Source: Chitinophagaceae bacterium IBVUCB1 (GTDB lineage Bacteria > Bacteroidota > Bacteroidia > Chitinophagales > Chitinophagaceae). Taken from it: DNA of 64,000 nucleotides. Under the pieces are notes generated by a model. The model was not told where the DNA came from and made no database searches. It worked only from the letters and a program-made list of their open reading frames with translations. The stretch spans positions 570,057 through 634,056 of the forward strand of contig NFUW01000001.1 in NCBI GenBank assembly GCA_002127285.1, given 5' to 3'. Of this stretch, positions 1 to 8,848 are shown piece after piece. How positions within the stretch are numbered: position 1 is the first letter of the stretch; each line of letters opens with the position of its first letter. The position numbers and the translations under genes were made by a program.

Positions 1-528
1 TACTGTACCCGCGCCTATCGTGCACCATTTACCAATTTTCTTACCGGGTATCACAACACTGCCTGCACCTATGTGTGTACCTTCGCCTACTGACACATTG
101 CCGCAAAGCGCTACGTTGGGTGAGATATGTACATAGTCGCCGATTTGGCAATCATGGTCAACTGAGGCATTTGTATTGATGATGCAATGCTTACCGATAG
201 TCGTATCGGGGTTGATAGCTACACCTGCCATGATAGCTGTGCCGTTATCTACATTCACCGTTCTTGCAAGTAATGCCTGTGGATGAATAGCAACAATATA
301 GTTTGCTTCTGCTGGCAAGCGTTCAACAACTTTTTTTCTGTTTTCATTGCTGCCTATGGAAATGATAATCGGCTCGTCTGACAATTGGGTTATATTAGGC
401 TTCTTTGTTTCGTATCCCCATACCGGTGTTACGGAATTATCATCCCATATCACTATATCGTCCACGCCGTTTAATTCCAGTATGTCTATAATTACTTTGC
501 CATGCCCGCTTGCGCCAAATAGTATCAT
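1..528 (-). CDS. PglD/NeuD-family sugar O/N-acetyltransferase (partial)
   Basis: The first 176 residues are present; the 3' end lies beyond the left edge. The N-terminus MILFGASGHGKVIIDIL is the nucleotide-sugar-binding Rossmann-like start of the PglD/NeuD family. From about residue 85 hexapeptide repeats (AINPDTTIGKHCIINTN, then VDHDCQIGDYVHISP) form the left-handed beta-helix that binds acetyl-CoA. The His in the VDHDC motif matches the family catalytic base. The ATG overlaps the TGA of the sugar transferase upstream, so the two are translationally coupled. PglC-PglD adjacency suggests acetylation of a UDP-4-amino sugar used as the initiating residue, with the matching aminotransferase probably to the left. 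The exact substrate is inferred. Confidence 0.88.
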   Translation of the reverse strand, partial: MILFGASGHGKVIIDILELNGVDDIVIWDDNSVTPVWGYETKKPNITQLSDEPIIISIGSNENRKKVVERLPAEANYIVAIHPQALLARTVNVDNGTAIMAGVAINPDTTIGKHCIINTNASVDHDCQIGDYVHISPNVALCGNVSVGEGTHIGAGSVVIPGKKIGKWCTIGAGTV

Positions 529-1142
529 ACCGCTTGCTTTGGTGTGCCTTTAAATTTCTCCATCGTTGCCGCGCCTTCCTGACTGATGCCTTTGCCACGA
601 AACACATTGACAACCGTCATCAATAAAATCTTTACATCCAGCAACAAAGACATATTATTTACATAATAAACGTCCAGTTCAAATTTCTCTTCCCAAGATA
701 TGGAATTACGTCCGTTTACCTGCGCCCAACCCGTGATTCCGGGTTTTACCTCGTGCCGGCGGCGTTGGCGTTCGTTGTACAATGGCAGGTATTCTGCCAA
801 CAAAGGGCGCGGGCCAATCAGGCTCATATTGCCTATCAGTACGTTGAGCAGTTGGGGTATTTCGTCTATAGATGTTTTGCGGACGATGCTGCCAACAAGC
901 GTGAGGCGTTTGGCATCGGGTAGCAATTCGCCATTCGTGTCTTTGGCATCATTCATGGTTTTGAACTTGATGATGCGGAAAATTCTGCCACCTTTGCCGG
1001 GGCGTGGTTGCAGGAAGAATGGCTTACCGTTATTAGCTACAAACAACAAGATAGTTGCCAATACAAATAAAGGCGATAGGATGATGAACCCTATCAAGGC
1101 TATCAGTTTATCTAACAATGGTTTTATCAGTTGCCTATACAT
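525..1142 (-). CDS. Initiating sugar-phosphate transferase (PglC/WcaJ-type)
   Basis: This 205-residue bacterial sugar transferase moves a sugar-1-phosphate from a UDP-sugar to undecaprenyl phosphate and so starts the repeat unit at the inner membrane. A single hydrophobic re-entrant helix spans residues 10-36. The catalytic core shows KFKTM (59-63), the Asp-Glu pair in SIDEIPQ (93-94) and GPRP (110-113). It is the short, monotopic PglC type without the extra N-terminal helices of WbaP. I chose the ATG at 1142 because the family begins MYRxxIK and this start overlaps the upstream stop by only 8 nt; a longer reading to 1211 would overlap by 77 nt. The PglD-like gene follows directly. Confidence 0.9.
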   Translation of the reverse strand: MYRQLIKPLLDKLIALIGFIILSPLFVLATILLFVANNGKPFFLQPRPGKGGRIFRIIKFKTMNDAKDTNGELLPDAKRLTLVGSIVRKTSIDEIPQLLNVLIGNMSLIGPRPLLAEYLPLYNERQRRRHEVKPGITGWAQVNGRNSISWEEKFELDVYYVNNMSLLLDVKILLMTVVNVFRGKGISQEGAATMEKFKGTPKQAV

Positions 1143-2277
1143 GCCACTGTAAACTGTGTGCAAAATTATTTGCCAGTTCTTTGGTGAAGTTTGTAGCGCA
1201 GCTTGCTGCATTTTGTTGCAGTTGCAGATGTTGTTCTTCAGTAATTGCGAGCAGTTTAGTTACTACTTCGTTTAATTCATTCTCTTTGAAATATAGCCCA
1301 ACATTATGTGTATCAATCAGCGACGCGATTTCCGATGCACTATTTACCATAGCAAGTAGTGGAATACCCTCTGCTAACAGGTTGTATGTTTTACTGGGTA
1401 CGGAATTGTTGGTAGCACTTGTATCGAGCGTTACATATCCCCATGTAGCGATAGAGAGTAGTTGCGACAAATCTTCAAAAGGAACGGGTGGATGAAATTG
1501 AATGTTCGTAAGCCCTGCTGACAGGTCTTTCAACTTTACTTTTTTATTATCATTACCTACTACCACTACCGCCCAATCTGTATGCGATGCTAATTTTTTA
1601 GCTATCTCAACAATATATTCAAGCGGATGTGTCAGGCCGATGTTACCTGAATAGAGAATTATTTTTTTATCCTGAAGCTCCCACTCTTTTCTGAAATCTC
1701 TGCCAGATGTATTGTGTTTATCCGTTTGCTTGTTCCAAATAGGCACTACTTGTACTTTATCTTTATCACTTGCAAGCAGGTATTGTTCTATGGCAGTTTT
1801 CAAACCTGTACCAAGTGTAAAAATTTTTTGTGCGGCAGGTAACACTTTTCGGTTTCGTTTAGCCCAACGCTTCACCATCGTACTCGTAACAGTATTCTTT
1901 CGGAAACCACTCAATACATCGGGATATAAATCGTATATCAAACAAGCGAACTGCATTTTATGCAATCGGGGCAGGAAGACGAACAATGGAGGGTTTGATA
2001 CGAAAAAGAATTTTGTGTCAGCGACTTCACTTCTCACCTTACCTCGCATCCACATATAGAACCGAAACCAAGAACGGAAACGCTTTGCAAAACTGCTACG
2101 GTCGTACACGGGGCCTTTTTGCAAACTGATATTTTGGGGCAATTGAGAAGTATCATAATCGAAACTACCATACCACGCTTCGATACGCGCATCGGGCATC
2201 TTGTGTGCAAATGCTGTGATGATGTCTGCAAACAAGTAGTTGGCGGTTTGGTTTACAAATACAATCTTCTTTGCCAC
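1135..2277 (-). CDS. Glycosyltransferase family 4 (WbuB-like)
   Basis: A 380-residue GT-B glycosyltransferase of the retaining GT4 type, cytoplasmic and membrane-associated, acting on lipid-linked oligosaccharide. The acceptor domain carries FFFVSNPPLFVFLP, a motif seen in WbuB-like enzymes. The donor domain contains ILYSGNIGLTHPLE and a late SKTYNLLAEGIPLLA segment at the nucleotide-sugar site. The start is the GTG at 2277, which shares a base with the TAG of the carbamoyltransferase upstream (TAGTG) and gives VAKKIVFVNQ, a normal GT4 beginning. Donor and acceptor cannot be read from sequence. Confidence 0.85.
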   Translation of the reverse strand: MAKKIVFVNQTANYLFADIITAFAHKMPDARIEAWYGSFDYDTSQLPQNISLQKGPVYDRSSFAKRFRSWFRFYMWMRGKVRSEVADTKFFFVSNPPLFVFLPRLHKMQFACLIYDLYPDVLSGFRKNTVTSTMVKRWAKRNRKVLPAAQKIFTLGTGLKTAIEQYLLASDKDKVQVVPIWNKQTDKHNTSGRDFRKEWELQDKKIILYSGNIGLTHPLEYIVEIAKKLASHTDWAVVVVGNDNKKVKLKDLSAGLTNIQFHPPVPFEDLSQLLSIATWGYVTLDTSATNNSVPSKTYNLLAEGIPLLAMVNSASEIASLIDTHNVGLYFKENELNEVVTKLLAITEEQHLQLQQNAASCATNFTKELANNFAHSLQWHV

Positions 2278-4004
2278 TATCTTTCTACAACGCAGTTTTC
2301 TAAGACCAGCATATCCATTTTGGTACGCAGGAAACAATCCAATGCTTCGGCAGGTGTGTTTACAATAGGTTCGTTTTCATTAAACGATGTATTGAGCAAT
2401 ATCGGCACACCTGTTTTTTGACGAAACGCATCTATCAGGTTGTAATAACGTGGCGATACTGTTTTATCAACACTCTGCAAACGCCCCGTACCATCTACGT
2501 GTGTAACGGCAGGTATGGCACTATGCTTTTCTTTTTTGATGGGGAATACTTTTTCCATGAACGGTACGTTTTCAGTACGCTCAAAGTACTCGGGAACATA
2601 TTCTTTTAAGATAGACGGCGCAAATGGGCGGAAACTTTCGCGGCGTTTTATTTTGGCATTCAGTAAATCTTTTGCATCCGTACGGCGGGGGTCTGCCAAT
2701 ATAGAACGTGCACCCAATGCGCGCGGTCCAAACTCTGCACGCCCCTGAAACCAACCAACCACACCCGCATCTACCAATCTGTCTGCAACATGATTGTATA
2801 AAGCTGCATCATCCAAACGCTTATAGGTGATATTACGTTCTTTCAAAAATGCTTCTATTTCTTCATTGCTGAATTTGCTGCCAGTGTATGCACTAAATAC
2901 TGCCTTAGCACGCGGCTGATTCATCACCTGATTGTACACATAAAAAGCAGAGCCCATAGAGATCCCCGCATCGTGCCCTGCAGATGGTATGTAGAGGTTT
3001 TCAAAAGCAGAGTTGGCTAATATCTTACCGTTGGCAACGGAGTTTTGTGCAACACCGCCTGCTATACACAGGTTTTTGAGCCCTGTACTTTTTTGCAAAT
3101 GGTTGACGATATGAAAAATCAATTCTTCGGTAAATCGCTGTACCGATGCTGCTATGTCTTTGTGATATTGTGTTAATTCATCCCCTTTGCCGCGTGCTTT
3201 GCCAAACTGCTGCTCGAAGTAAGGCGTAAATAGACCACCTACAAAAGGTATATGGTCGTCGCCATAAGTAACTACTACGTCTTTGGCAGACTTAAAATAT
3301 TGTTGATTCCAAGTAAACAAACCATCTGGTGTAAACTTGATTACATCCCTAATCTTATCTACATACTTCGGTTCGCCGTAGGGTGCAAGGCCCATTACTT
3401 TGTATTCATCTCCGTAATGCGGGAAGCCGAGATATTGTGTGAAGGCTGTATAGAATGTACCGACAGATACAGGGAAGTCAACGGAATCTATTACTTGTAT
3501 TTTGTTGCCCTTACCAGTAGCAATCATCGTGCTTGTAAAATCGCCTGAACCGTCAATAGATAATAGTGCAGCCTCATCGTAAGGACTGGCGAAAAACGCT
3601 GATGCCAAATGGCTGCGGTGATGTTCTACATTATGAATCTTGGGTTTTATCAAAGCTGCGTCAACACCAGTTATGCGCGATAGTTCCTGTTCAAGCGAAG
3701 CGACTTTTTTGGTATTGCTCAATCGGTTCAATACTGTCTTTAAACCGCCTTGCGGATTTTTCAAGAGGTAGAGTAGCTTTTTATTCAGCTTCGCTTTAGG
3801 ATCTCTGCCGATAGCTATATGGTCAACCTCGTTGATAGTTATACCTAATTCATTGAGGCAAAACAGAATGGCTTTTTCAGGAAATCCTGCCCAATGTTTT
3901 ACCCGTGTAAACCTTTCTTCTTCTGACGCAGCAATCAGTTCACCATCTTTTAGTATGGCTGCGCTGGAATCTGCGTGATAGGCATTAATACCTAAAATTA
4001 TCAT
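2277..4004 (-). CDS. NodU/CmcH-family carbamoyltransferase
   Basis: This 575-residue protein has the two-domain layout of NodU/CmcH/TobZ O-carbamoyltransferases, which make carbamoyl-adenylate from carbamoyl phosphate and ATP and transfer it to a hydroxyl. The N-terminal kinase-like domain opens GINAYHADSSAAIL and has the metal-binding HNVEHHRSHLASAF near residue 127. GGVAQNSVANGKI lies near 315. The C-terminal YrdC-like part has GRAEFGPRALGARSILADPR near 420 and ESFRPFAPSIL near 455. Length is normal for the family. Its place among glycosyltransferases implies carbamoylation of a sugar in the polysaccharide. It overlaps the next gene by one base. Confidence 0.92.
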   Translation of the reverse strand: MIILGINAYHADSSAAILKDGELIAASEEERFTRVKHWAGFPEKAILFCLNELGITINEVDHIAIGRDPKAKLNKKLLYLLKNPQGGLKTVLNRLSNTKKVASLEQELSRITGVDAALIKPKIHNVEHHRSHLASAFFASPYDEAALLSIDGSGDFTSTMIATGKGNKIQVIDSVDFPVSVGTFYTAFTQYLGFPHYGDEYKVMGLAPYGEPKYVDKIRDVIKFTPDGLFTWNQQYFKSAKDVVVTYGDDHIPFVGGLFTPYFEQQFGKARGKGDELTQYHKDIAASVQRFTEELIFHIVNHLQKSTGLKNLCIAGGVAQNSVANGKILANSAFENLYIPSAGHDAGISMGSAFYVYNQVMNQPRAKAVFSAYTGSKFSNEEIEAFLKERNITYKRLDDAALYNHVADRLVDAGVVGWFQGRAEFGPRALGARSILADPRRTDAKDLLNAKIKRRESFRPFAPSILKEYVPEYFERTENVPFMEKVFPIKKEKHSAIPAVTHVDGTGRLQSVDKTVSPRYYNLIDAFRQKTGVPILLNTSFNENEPIVNTPAEALDCFLRTKMDMLVLENCVVER

Positions 4005-4017
4005 TACTGTATCTTAT

Positions 4018-5124
4018 TTATGTGTTTACAAACATCGCGTCGTAGCTTTTTTTGATAGACGTGATGTCAATTTTATCGGTTGCGTATTGTACTGCGCCGT
4101 TGCTGTATTGCTGCATTGCATTATTATCTGCGGCAGCCATAGCTTCTATAGCATTTGCTATGGTTGATGTATTGTTTATGTCAACATTAAAACCTGCACG
4201 ATACTTTTCTAAATCGTTCCACGGAGTATTATGGCTTGTAATTACAGGCCTGCCTGCTGCAAATGCCTCATATATCGCATGTCCGAAGTTTTCGCTCTTG
4301 CTGGGTAAGATAAAACAATGGCAAGCCGCTAATGCATCCTGCACCTGATGTGGTGGTATAGCACCATGATAATGCACTTTAATGTTTTGAGGCAGTGTGG
4401 TTATCACGGTTTTACATTCTTCCCAATAAGCAGCATCCTTTACAGGACCATATATATCGTACACTACATTTGCTTTACAAGCGGCAAGTGCTTCTAATAC
4501 CAATTTGATATTCTTCATGGGGCTGATGAGTGCAACAGATAATAATCTGAGTGAGCCTGCTTCCCTTGCGGGCATTGGCAAAGTTCTTATTACATTCGGG
4601 AAATTGGGAGCTACATAAACTGTTGTGTCGCTACCAAAAGTATTTTGTATATATCCTTTCTCTTCTTCGGTTGTAGCATGGAAAACACATTTTTTATGTA
4701 AGCCAAGTAGTTTATATGCTACAAGATAAAGTTTCTTCTTCAAAGATTTCTGAGACAATGCCCCGGGGTGCAACATACCCCTTGCAGAAACGATTTTACG
4801 CCCACTACCAGTCCAGAATAATGGCTTGATATTAAAACGAGGTGAAAAAATACCGTTGATAAAAACAACATCCGGGTTGATGGTTGTCAGCACATTATAG
4901 ACTGTTTCTTTGCCTGTAGTATAGTACACTTTTGTATGATGGTTGTACGTTACCCATTCATCGTGCTTGACATTGGTAAGTACACTACCATCCATATCTG
5001 TATGGCGACAAAAAATGTAAATGTTTGCATTGGTATAATTTGCCGCCAGATTAGCTAATGACTGCACCGGACCACCTGCTTTGTAAGCAGGCAAAAAGTA
5101 TTCGTATGTGATAAAGAGCTTCAT
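4018..5124 (-). CDS. Glycosyltransferase family 4
   Basis: A 368-residue GT-B protein. The acceptor side contains YFLPAYKAGGPVQSLANLA near the start, a glycine-rich loop common in GT4. The donor side has SVALISPMKNIKLVLEAL and the phosphate-binding segment FILPSKSENFGHAIYEAFAAGRPVI with the conserved E-x7-E spacing of retaining GT4 enzymes. The start is the ATG at 5124, overlapping the upstream stop as TGATG. It is soluble apart from peripheral contacts. Acceptor and donor are unknown. Confidence 0.88.
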   Translation of the reverse strand: MKLFITYEYFLPAYKAGGPVQSLANLAANYTNANIYIFCRHTDMDGSVLTNVKHDEWVTYNHHTKVYYTTGKETVYNVLTTINPDVVFINGIFSPRFNIKPLFWTGSGRKIVSARGMLHPGALSQKSLKKKLYLVAYKLLGLHKKCVFHATTEEEKGYIQNTFGSDTTVYVAPNFPNVIRTLPMPAREAGSLRLLSVALISPMKNIKLVLEALAACKANVVYDIYGPVKDAAYWEECKTVITTLPQNIKVHYHGAIPPHQVQDALAACHCFILPSKSENFGHAIYEAFAAGRPVITSHNTPWNDLEKYRAGFNVDINNTSTIANAIEAMAAADNNAMQQYSNGAVQYATDKIDITSIKKSYDAMFVNT

Positions 5125-6554
5125 CAAGCCTTTATGTACTTATTGAGGAATGGGAACAGAAAGAAATTGCCTAACAGCATGAACACTGCATAATTTATTA
5201 CAGAGCCGATATAGAATATGATATCAGACTCAAAAGTACCCAAACTTAAAATAGTGCCTATAAAGAGTGAATAAGTAAAAATGATATTGTACTTATCGGA
5301 GTTAATAATATAGTTTGATACTTTACCAATCATCAGTGTAAGTCCTAATAAAGGTATTATCATCCACCACAAACCGAAATCAATAAACAAGTCGCAAAAA
5401 TAACCCATTGATATAGAGGTGCCCTGTGCCGCATTAGCAAAAGTTTTGCCAGTGTAGTATGAAGATTTTGAAGAAGGGTCTAGAATTGCCTTATTCGGGT
5501 CTAGAAACCTCGGCATCAACAAGAAGTTGATTGTACCTGTAAGGTTTCCACCATTAGTATGTGGTATAATATCCGGCACTCTTTCATATACTGTAATATA
5601 TTGCTGCATATACTGCATACGGTATATGAGCTTATCTGTACCATTTTTGAAAGAATCGACATTGAACTGTCCTACTTTATCACCTAAATAATTGAGCGCG
5701 TCTGATGTGCTTACATTAACCTCCTGCATCCTTGTACCTTGATTCAGATAATTTCTGTAACCCTCTTTTACCCCTGACCAAAATATCAGAAACGTGAGCA
5801 AAATAATACTAACAGGTATTAACCTGAATAATTGCTTTGATTGCATCTTCGGCTTTATAGTGAGGTAAGCAAAAATTGCCATCAATAATATTTCTTTAAA
5901 GCTAGAGAAGTATGACACGAAACTTAATACAAACTCCAATACTATTAATATTATGATAGTGTTATTATAATTCGTTTTTCTGAGCAAGACGACAAAAATC
6001 ATCATCAGCATGATCACTTTCCTGATAACCGCGAATGCTTGCACCAACTGATTGACTGATGAATTGGAACGTGTGATGGCCAACAAGGTGGGGAATACAA
6101 GCGTAACAACAGCGTAGAGTAATAAGAGTTTTTTCACATCCAATTTGGCAGCAGCTTCGTTAAACAACTCCAAAGTTGGTTTATTTTCTATCTTCAGTAT
6201 CCTTGATAGGTAGTAAACCATAATACCTATTTGCATCATGGTGATAATCAATAATACATCAATATTTTTTTCTGCTGTGTTGAACGCTTGCTCTAAGGTC
6301 TTACCATTGTAATCGGCATACAATACGGCTGCAAATACTTGCAACCAGTGAACACCGAATAAATAAATAAGTACCGGCGGCACATATTGTTTATGCAATA
6401 GGTTTACTACGAGTAAGAAAACAACTCCGGAAAAAATACTTAACCATATATATTGCGACAAAAACGCATAACAAATAAAACATAACATCACAGGTATTAC
6501 ATTTTGCTGTTGCGATTGGTTTGTCATGTTGCGAGTGTGGGTGTACTGATGCAT
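5124..6554 (-). CDS. Wzy-like polysaccharide polymerase/ligase membrane protein
   Basis: A 476-residue polytopic inner-membrane protein with roughly 11-12 hydrophobic helices. A large non-membrane loop at about residues 270-390 contains RMQYMQQYITVYERVPD and TGTINFLLMPRFLDPNKA, followed by GTSISMGYFCDLFIDFG. Such a loop before the last helices is typical of O-antigen polymerases and ligases, whose primary sequences are poorly conserved. It lies between two GT4 genes, 2 nt after the upstream stop. It is either the repeat-unit polymerase or a ligase; its coexistence with an ABC exporter makes the assignment uncertain. Confidence 0.7.
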   Translation of the reverse strand: MHQYTHTRNMTNQSQQQNVIPVMLCFICYAFLSQYIWLSIFSGVVFLLVVNLLHKQYVPPVLIYLFGVHWLQVFAAVLYADYNGKTLEQAFNTAEKNIDVLLIITMMQIGIMVYYLSRILKIENKPTLELFNEAAAKLDVKKLLLLYAVVTLVFPTLLAITRSNSSVNQLVQAFAVIRKVIMLMMIFVVLLRKTNYNNTIIILIVLEFVLSFVSYFSSFKEILLMAIFAYLTIKPKMQSKQLFRLIPVSIILLTFLIFWSGVKEGYRNYLNQGTRMQEVNVSTSDALNYLGDKVGQFNVDSFKNGTDKLIYRMQYMQQYITVYERVPDIIPHTNGGNLTGTINFLLMPRFLDPNKAILDPSSKSSYYTGKTFANAAQGTSISMGYFCDLFIDFGLWWMIIPLLGLTLMIGKVSNYIINSDKYNIIFTYSLFIGTILSLGTFESDIIFYIGSVINYAVFMLLGNFFLFPFLNKYIKA

Positions 6555-6556
6555 TA

Positions 6557-7729
6557 TTACTTCCTCTCCTGCTTAATCCGATCTGTTAATTGTATAATAT
6601 TATCTACAATGACATCGAATGAAAAACCTTGAATTCTATTTATTGAGGCAGATTTACTCTCAGTAAAAAAGCTTTTATCTGTCCTCAGTTTAGTAATATA
6701 AGATACCGCTTTGCCAATTTCATCCGGAGATATTATGATGCCATTTTCTTTTATCAAATCTATTGCTCCGCCTACTTTATTAGTTGCAATAACAGGCCTG
6801 CCACAAGCCATAGCCTCATTTAGTGCCAAGCCCCATGTTTCGTTCGGGCCTATAGATGGCAATATAAAAACGTCGGCCATATTATATATAACAGGCATTA
6901 TTTTTTGATTCTGAAAATCGAGAAATACTATTCTATTGTCATTTTGGGCACTCTCTTTTAAAGATGTCTCAAGTTCGCCATTGCCAACAATTACAAATCT
7001 CATTTTATCTCCTTTCAATTGGGCAGCTAATTGCATTAGAAAGGCAGGATTCTTTTTTTCTTCCAACTTTCCGGCAAATAAGACAACAAAATCATCTACC
7101 GCTATCCCCATCTTCTCTCTCAACTTGTATGCTTCATTTGCATAACTTCCGTCAGTATCTATAAAGCGTGTATTGTCAATTGCATGTGGGGCATATACCA
7201 ATTGATTAGTCTTAATGCCATGTGCTTTGAAATACTGCTTATTGTTTTCGCCTACATATAATGCATAGTCAATATGCCTGTACACATACGTGAGAGCTAA
7301 CCTACGCAGGTATTTCTTCAAACCAGCTTTTTCGTCCAGTAGTGTAGAGTCTCCTCTGAATAAGACGGGTATTTTCCCTTTAAAATATCGTAAACATGCC
7401 AAGTGGCTTTTATAAGCCCAGCCTATTATCAAAACCGCCTCAGCTTTCCAATCTTTAATCTCTTGTATCAACGTAGGATTATCAATACCCTTGAAATGGT
7501 GCGAACCCTGTTGAGATGCTACATTCTTTACAAAAACATGGTCGTACCCATCAAGCAAAGGTATATCCCAGCCAATAACACGTTTAAAGCCAGGATCGTA
7601 TTTTTCATTATTTTTTGATGCTTCCCAAGTATAAAACACCCTTACATCCAATTTGCCGGTTTGTGCAAGCAACCTGAACCAAGGTGCATTATATTGTATG
7701 GGATGGGTTGTTACTACTGCCAATCTCAT
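6557..7729 (-). CDS. Glycosyltransferase family 4
   Basis: A 390-residue GT-B enzyme beginning MRLAVVTTHPIQYNAPWFRLLA, a start common in GT4 proteins of polysaccharide clusters. The donor domain has VVLFAGKLEEKKNPAFLMQLA near residue 215 and DVFILPSIGPNETWGLALNEAMACGRPVIA near 290, which carries the acidic nucleotide-sugar residues. It is tightly packed with its neighbours (2-nt gaps on both sides). Linkage specificity cannot be inferred. Confidence 0.88.
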   Translation of the reverse strand: MRLAVVTTHPIQYNAPWFRLLAQTGKLDVRVFYTWEASKNNEKYDPGFKRVIGWDIPLLDGYDHVFVKNVASQQGSHHFKGIDNPTLIQEIKDWKAEAVLIIGWAYKSHLACLRYFKGKIPVLFRGDSTLLDEKAGLKKYLRRLALTYVYRHIDYALYVGENNKQYFKAHGIKTNQLVYAPHAIDNTRFIDTDGSYANEAYKLREKMGIAVDDFVVLFAGKLEEKKNPAFLMQLAAQLKGDKMRFVIVGNGELETSLKESAQNDNRIVFLDFQNQKIMPVIYNMADVFILPSIGPNETWGLALNEAMACGRPVIATNKVGGAIDLIKENGIIISPDEIGKAVSYITKLRTDKSFFTESKSASINRIQGFSFDVIVDNIIQLTDRIKQERK

Positions 7730-7731
7730 GA

Positions 7732-8838
7732 TTAGTGCTGTATATCATTTAGCAATCCGTTCATCTTGTATTGCATATCTGCCAACGAGTAGTTGGCAAT
7801 AATATGACGGCGGGCTGCACTCCCCATTGATTCTAATTTTTCAGGATGACTGTACAATTGATAAATGGCATCAAATATTTCCTGCGGCTTTTCTTTATTC
7901 ACCAAAATACCTGTTTCATTATCTATAATATTCTCCGGTAAAGCGCCCGACCTTGTGGCAATAACAGGTACTTTGTGTGCGCCTGCTTCAATTGCTACCA
8001 GAGAGAAGGCCTCATCACACACAGAAGGAACAACTACTATATCTACAGTATTGTATATTTTTTGTTTATCAGCTACATATCCTATCCATTCTATATTGCT
8101 CTCAATACCCAATGCAGTAGCCAATGCCTTCAATTCATCTATATATGATGCATTACCACTGCCGAAAACATATAACTTATAAGCAATACTTGCTTTGGAC
8201 AACATGCTGCAAGCAGTCAGCATATCTGTATGTCCTTTCACTTTCAATATCTGCCCAACGATTCCAATTTTCAATATGTTTTGTTGTATGTACTGTTTGG
8301 GGGTATCGGCAACAGAAGTTATTGCATTGCGTATTACTTCAATTCGGACAGGTGCTGCACCTGATGCAATGAGGTCTTTTTTTATGAAGTCTGAAACGGC
8401 AATATATTTACTGATTCGTTTATTGATAGGTTTAATAAACATGCGCTGATTGGCACTGAATGTAATAGCCTCGTGCACATGAAAAACAATCTTCGTTTTT
8501 ATAAATGGTGCAAGCAAAACTACGGGACGAAAACTATCTACATATAACACATCAGGGCGAAAGTGTTTTTGTACTGCTAAGAATTTCCTGACAGCACCAG
8601 GATAATGTATCAGTGAATCGAACGACCACTTGATATTTTTAAGATAGTACCAACCCAACTTTACTGGGTGGCACTTTACATGCATAGCTTGCAATCGCTC
8701 CATGAACTTTCCGTCATGCCATCCTACAAACATCGCTTCAACGCTATGCCCAGCCTGTAACCAACCACTTATTGCATCCAATGCTACATACTCTTTACCT
8801 GAGAGAATACTGCCGCTTAAAAAACAAAGAATCCTCAT
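7732..8838 (-). CDS. Glycosyltransferase family 4
   Basis: A 368-residue GT4 enzyme. The N-terminal domain begins MRILCFLSGSILSGKEYVALD. The C-terminal donor domain shows KIGIVGQILKVKGHTDMLTA near residue 200 and IVVVPSVCDEAFSLVAIEAGAHKVPVIA near 275, matching the GT4 E-x7-E region. ATG start; a 10-nt gap separates it from the upstream gene. No membrane segments. Substrate unknown. Confidence 0.87.
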   Translation of the reverse strand: MRILCFLSGSILSGKEYVALDAISGWLQAGHSVEAMFVGWHDGKFMERLQAMHVKCHPVKLGWYYLKNIKWSFDSLIHYPGAVRKFLAVQKHFRPDVLYVDSFRPVVLLAPFIKTKIVFHVHEAITFSANQRMFIKPINKRISKYIAVSDFIKKDLIASGAAPVRIEVIRNAITSVADTPKQYIQQNILKIGIVGQILKVKGHTDMLTACSMLSKASIAYKLYVFGSGNASYIDELKALATALGIESNIEWIGYVADKQKIYNTVDIVVVPSVCDEAFSLVAIEAGAHKVPVIATRSGALPENIIDNETGILVNKEKPQEIFDAIYQLYSHPEKLESMGSAARRHIIANYSLADMQYKMNGLLNDIQH

Positions 8839-8848
8839 GATGCCAGAC

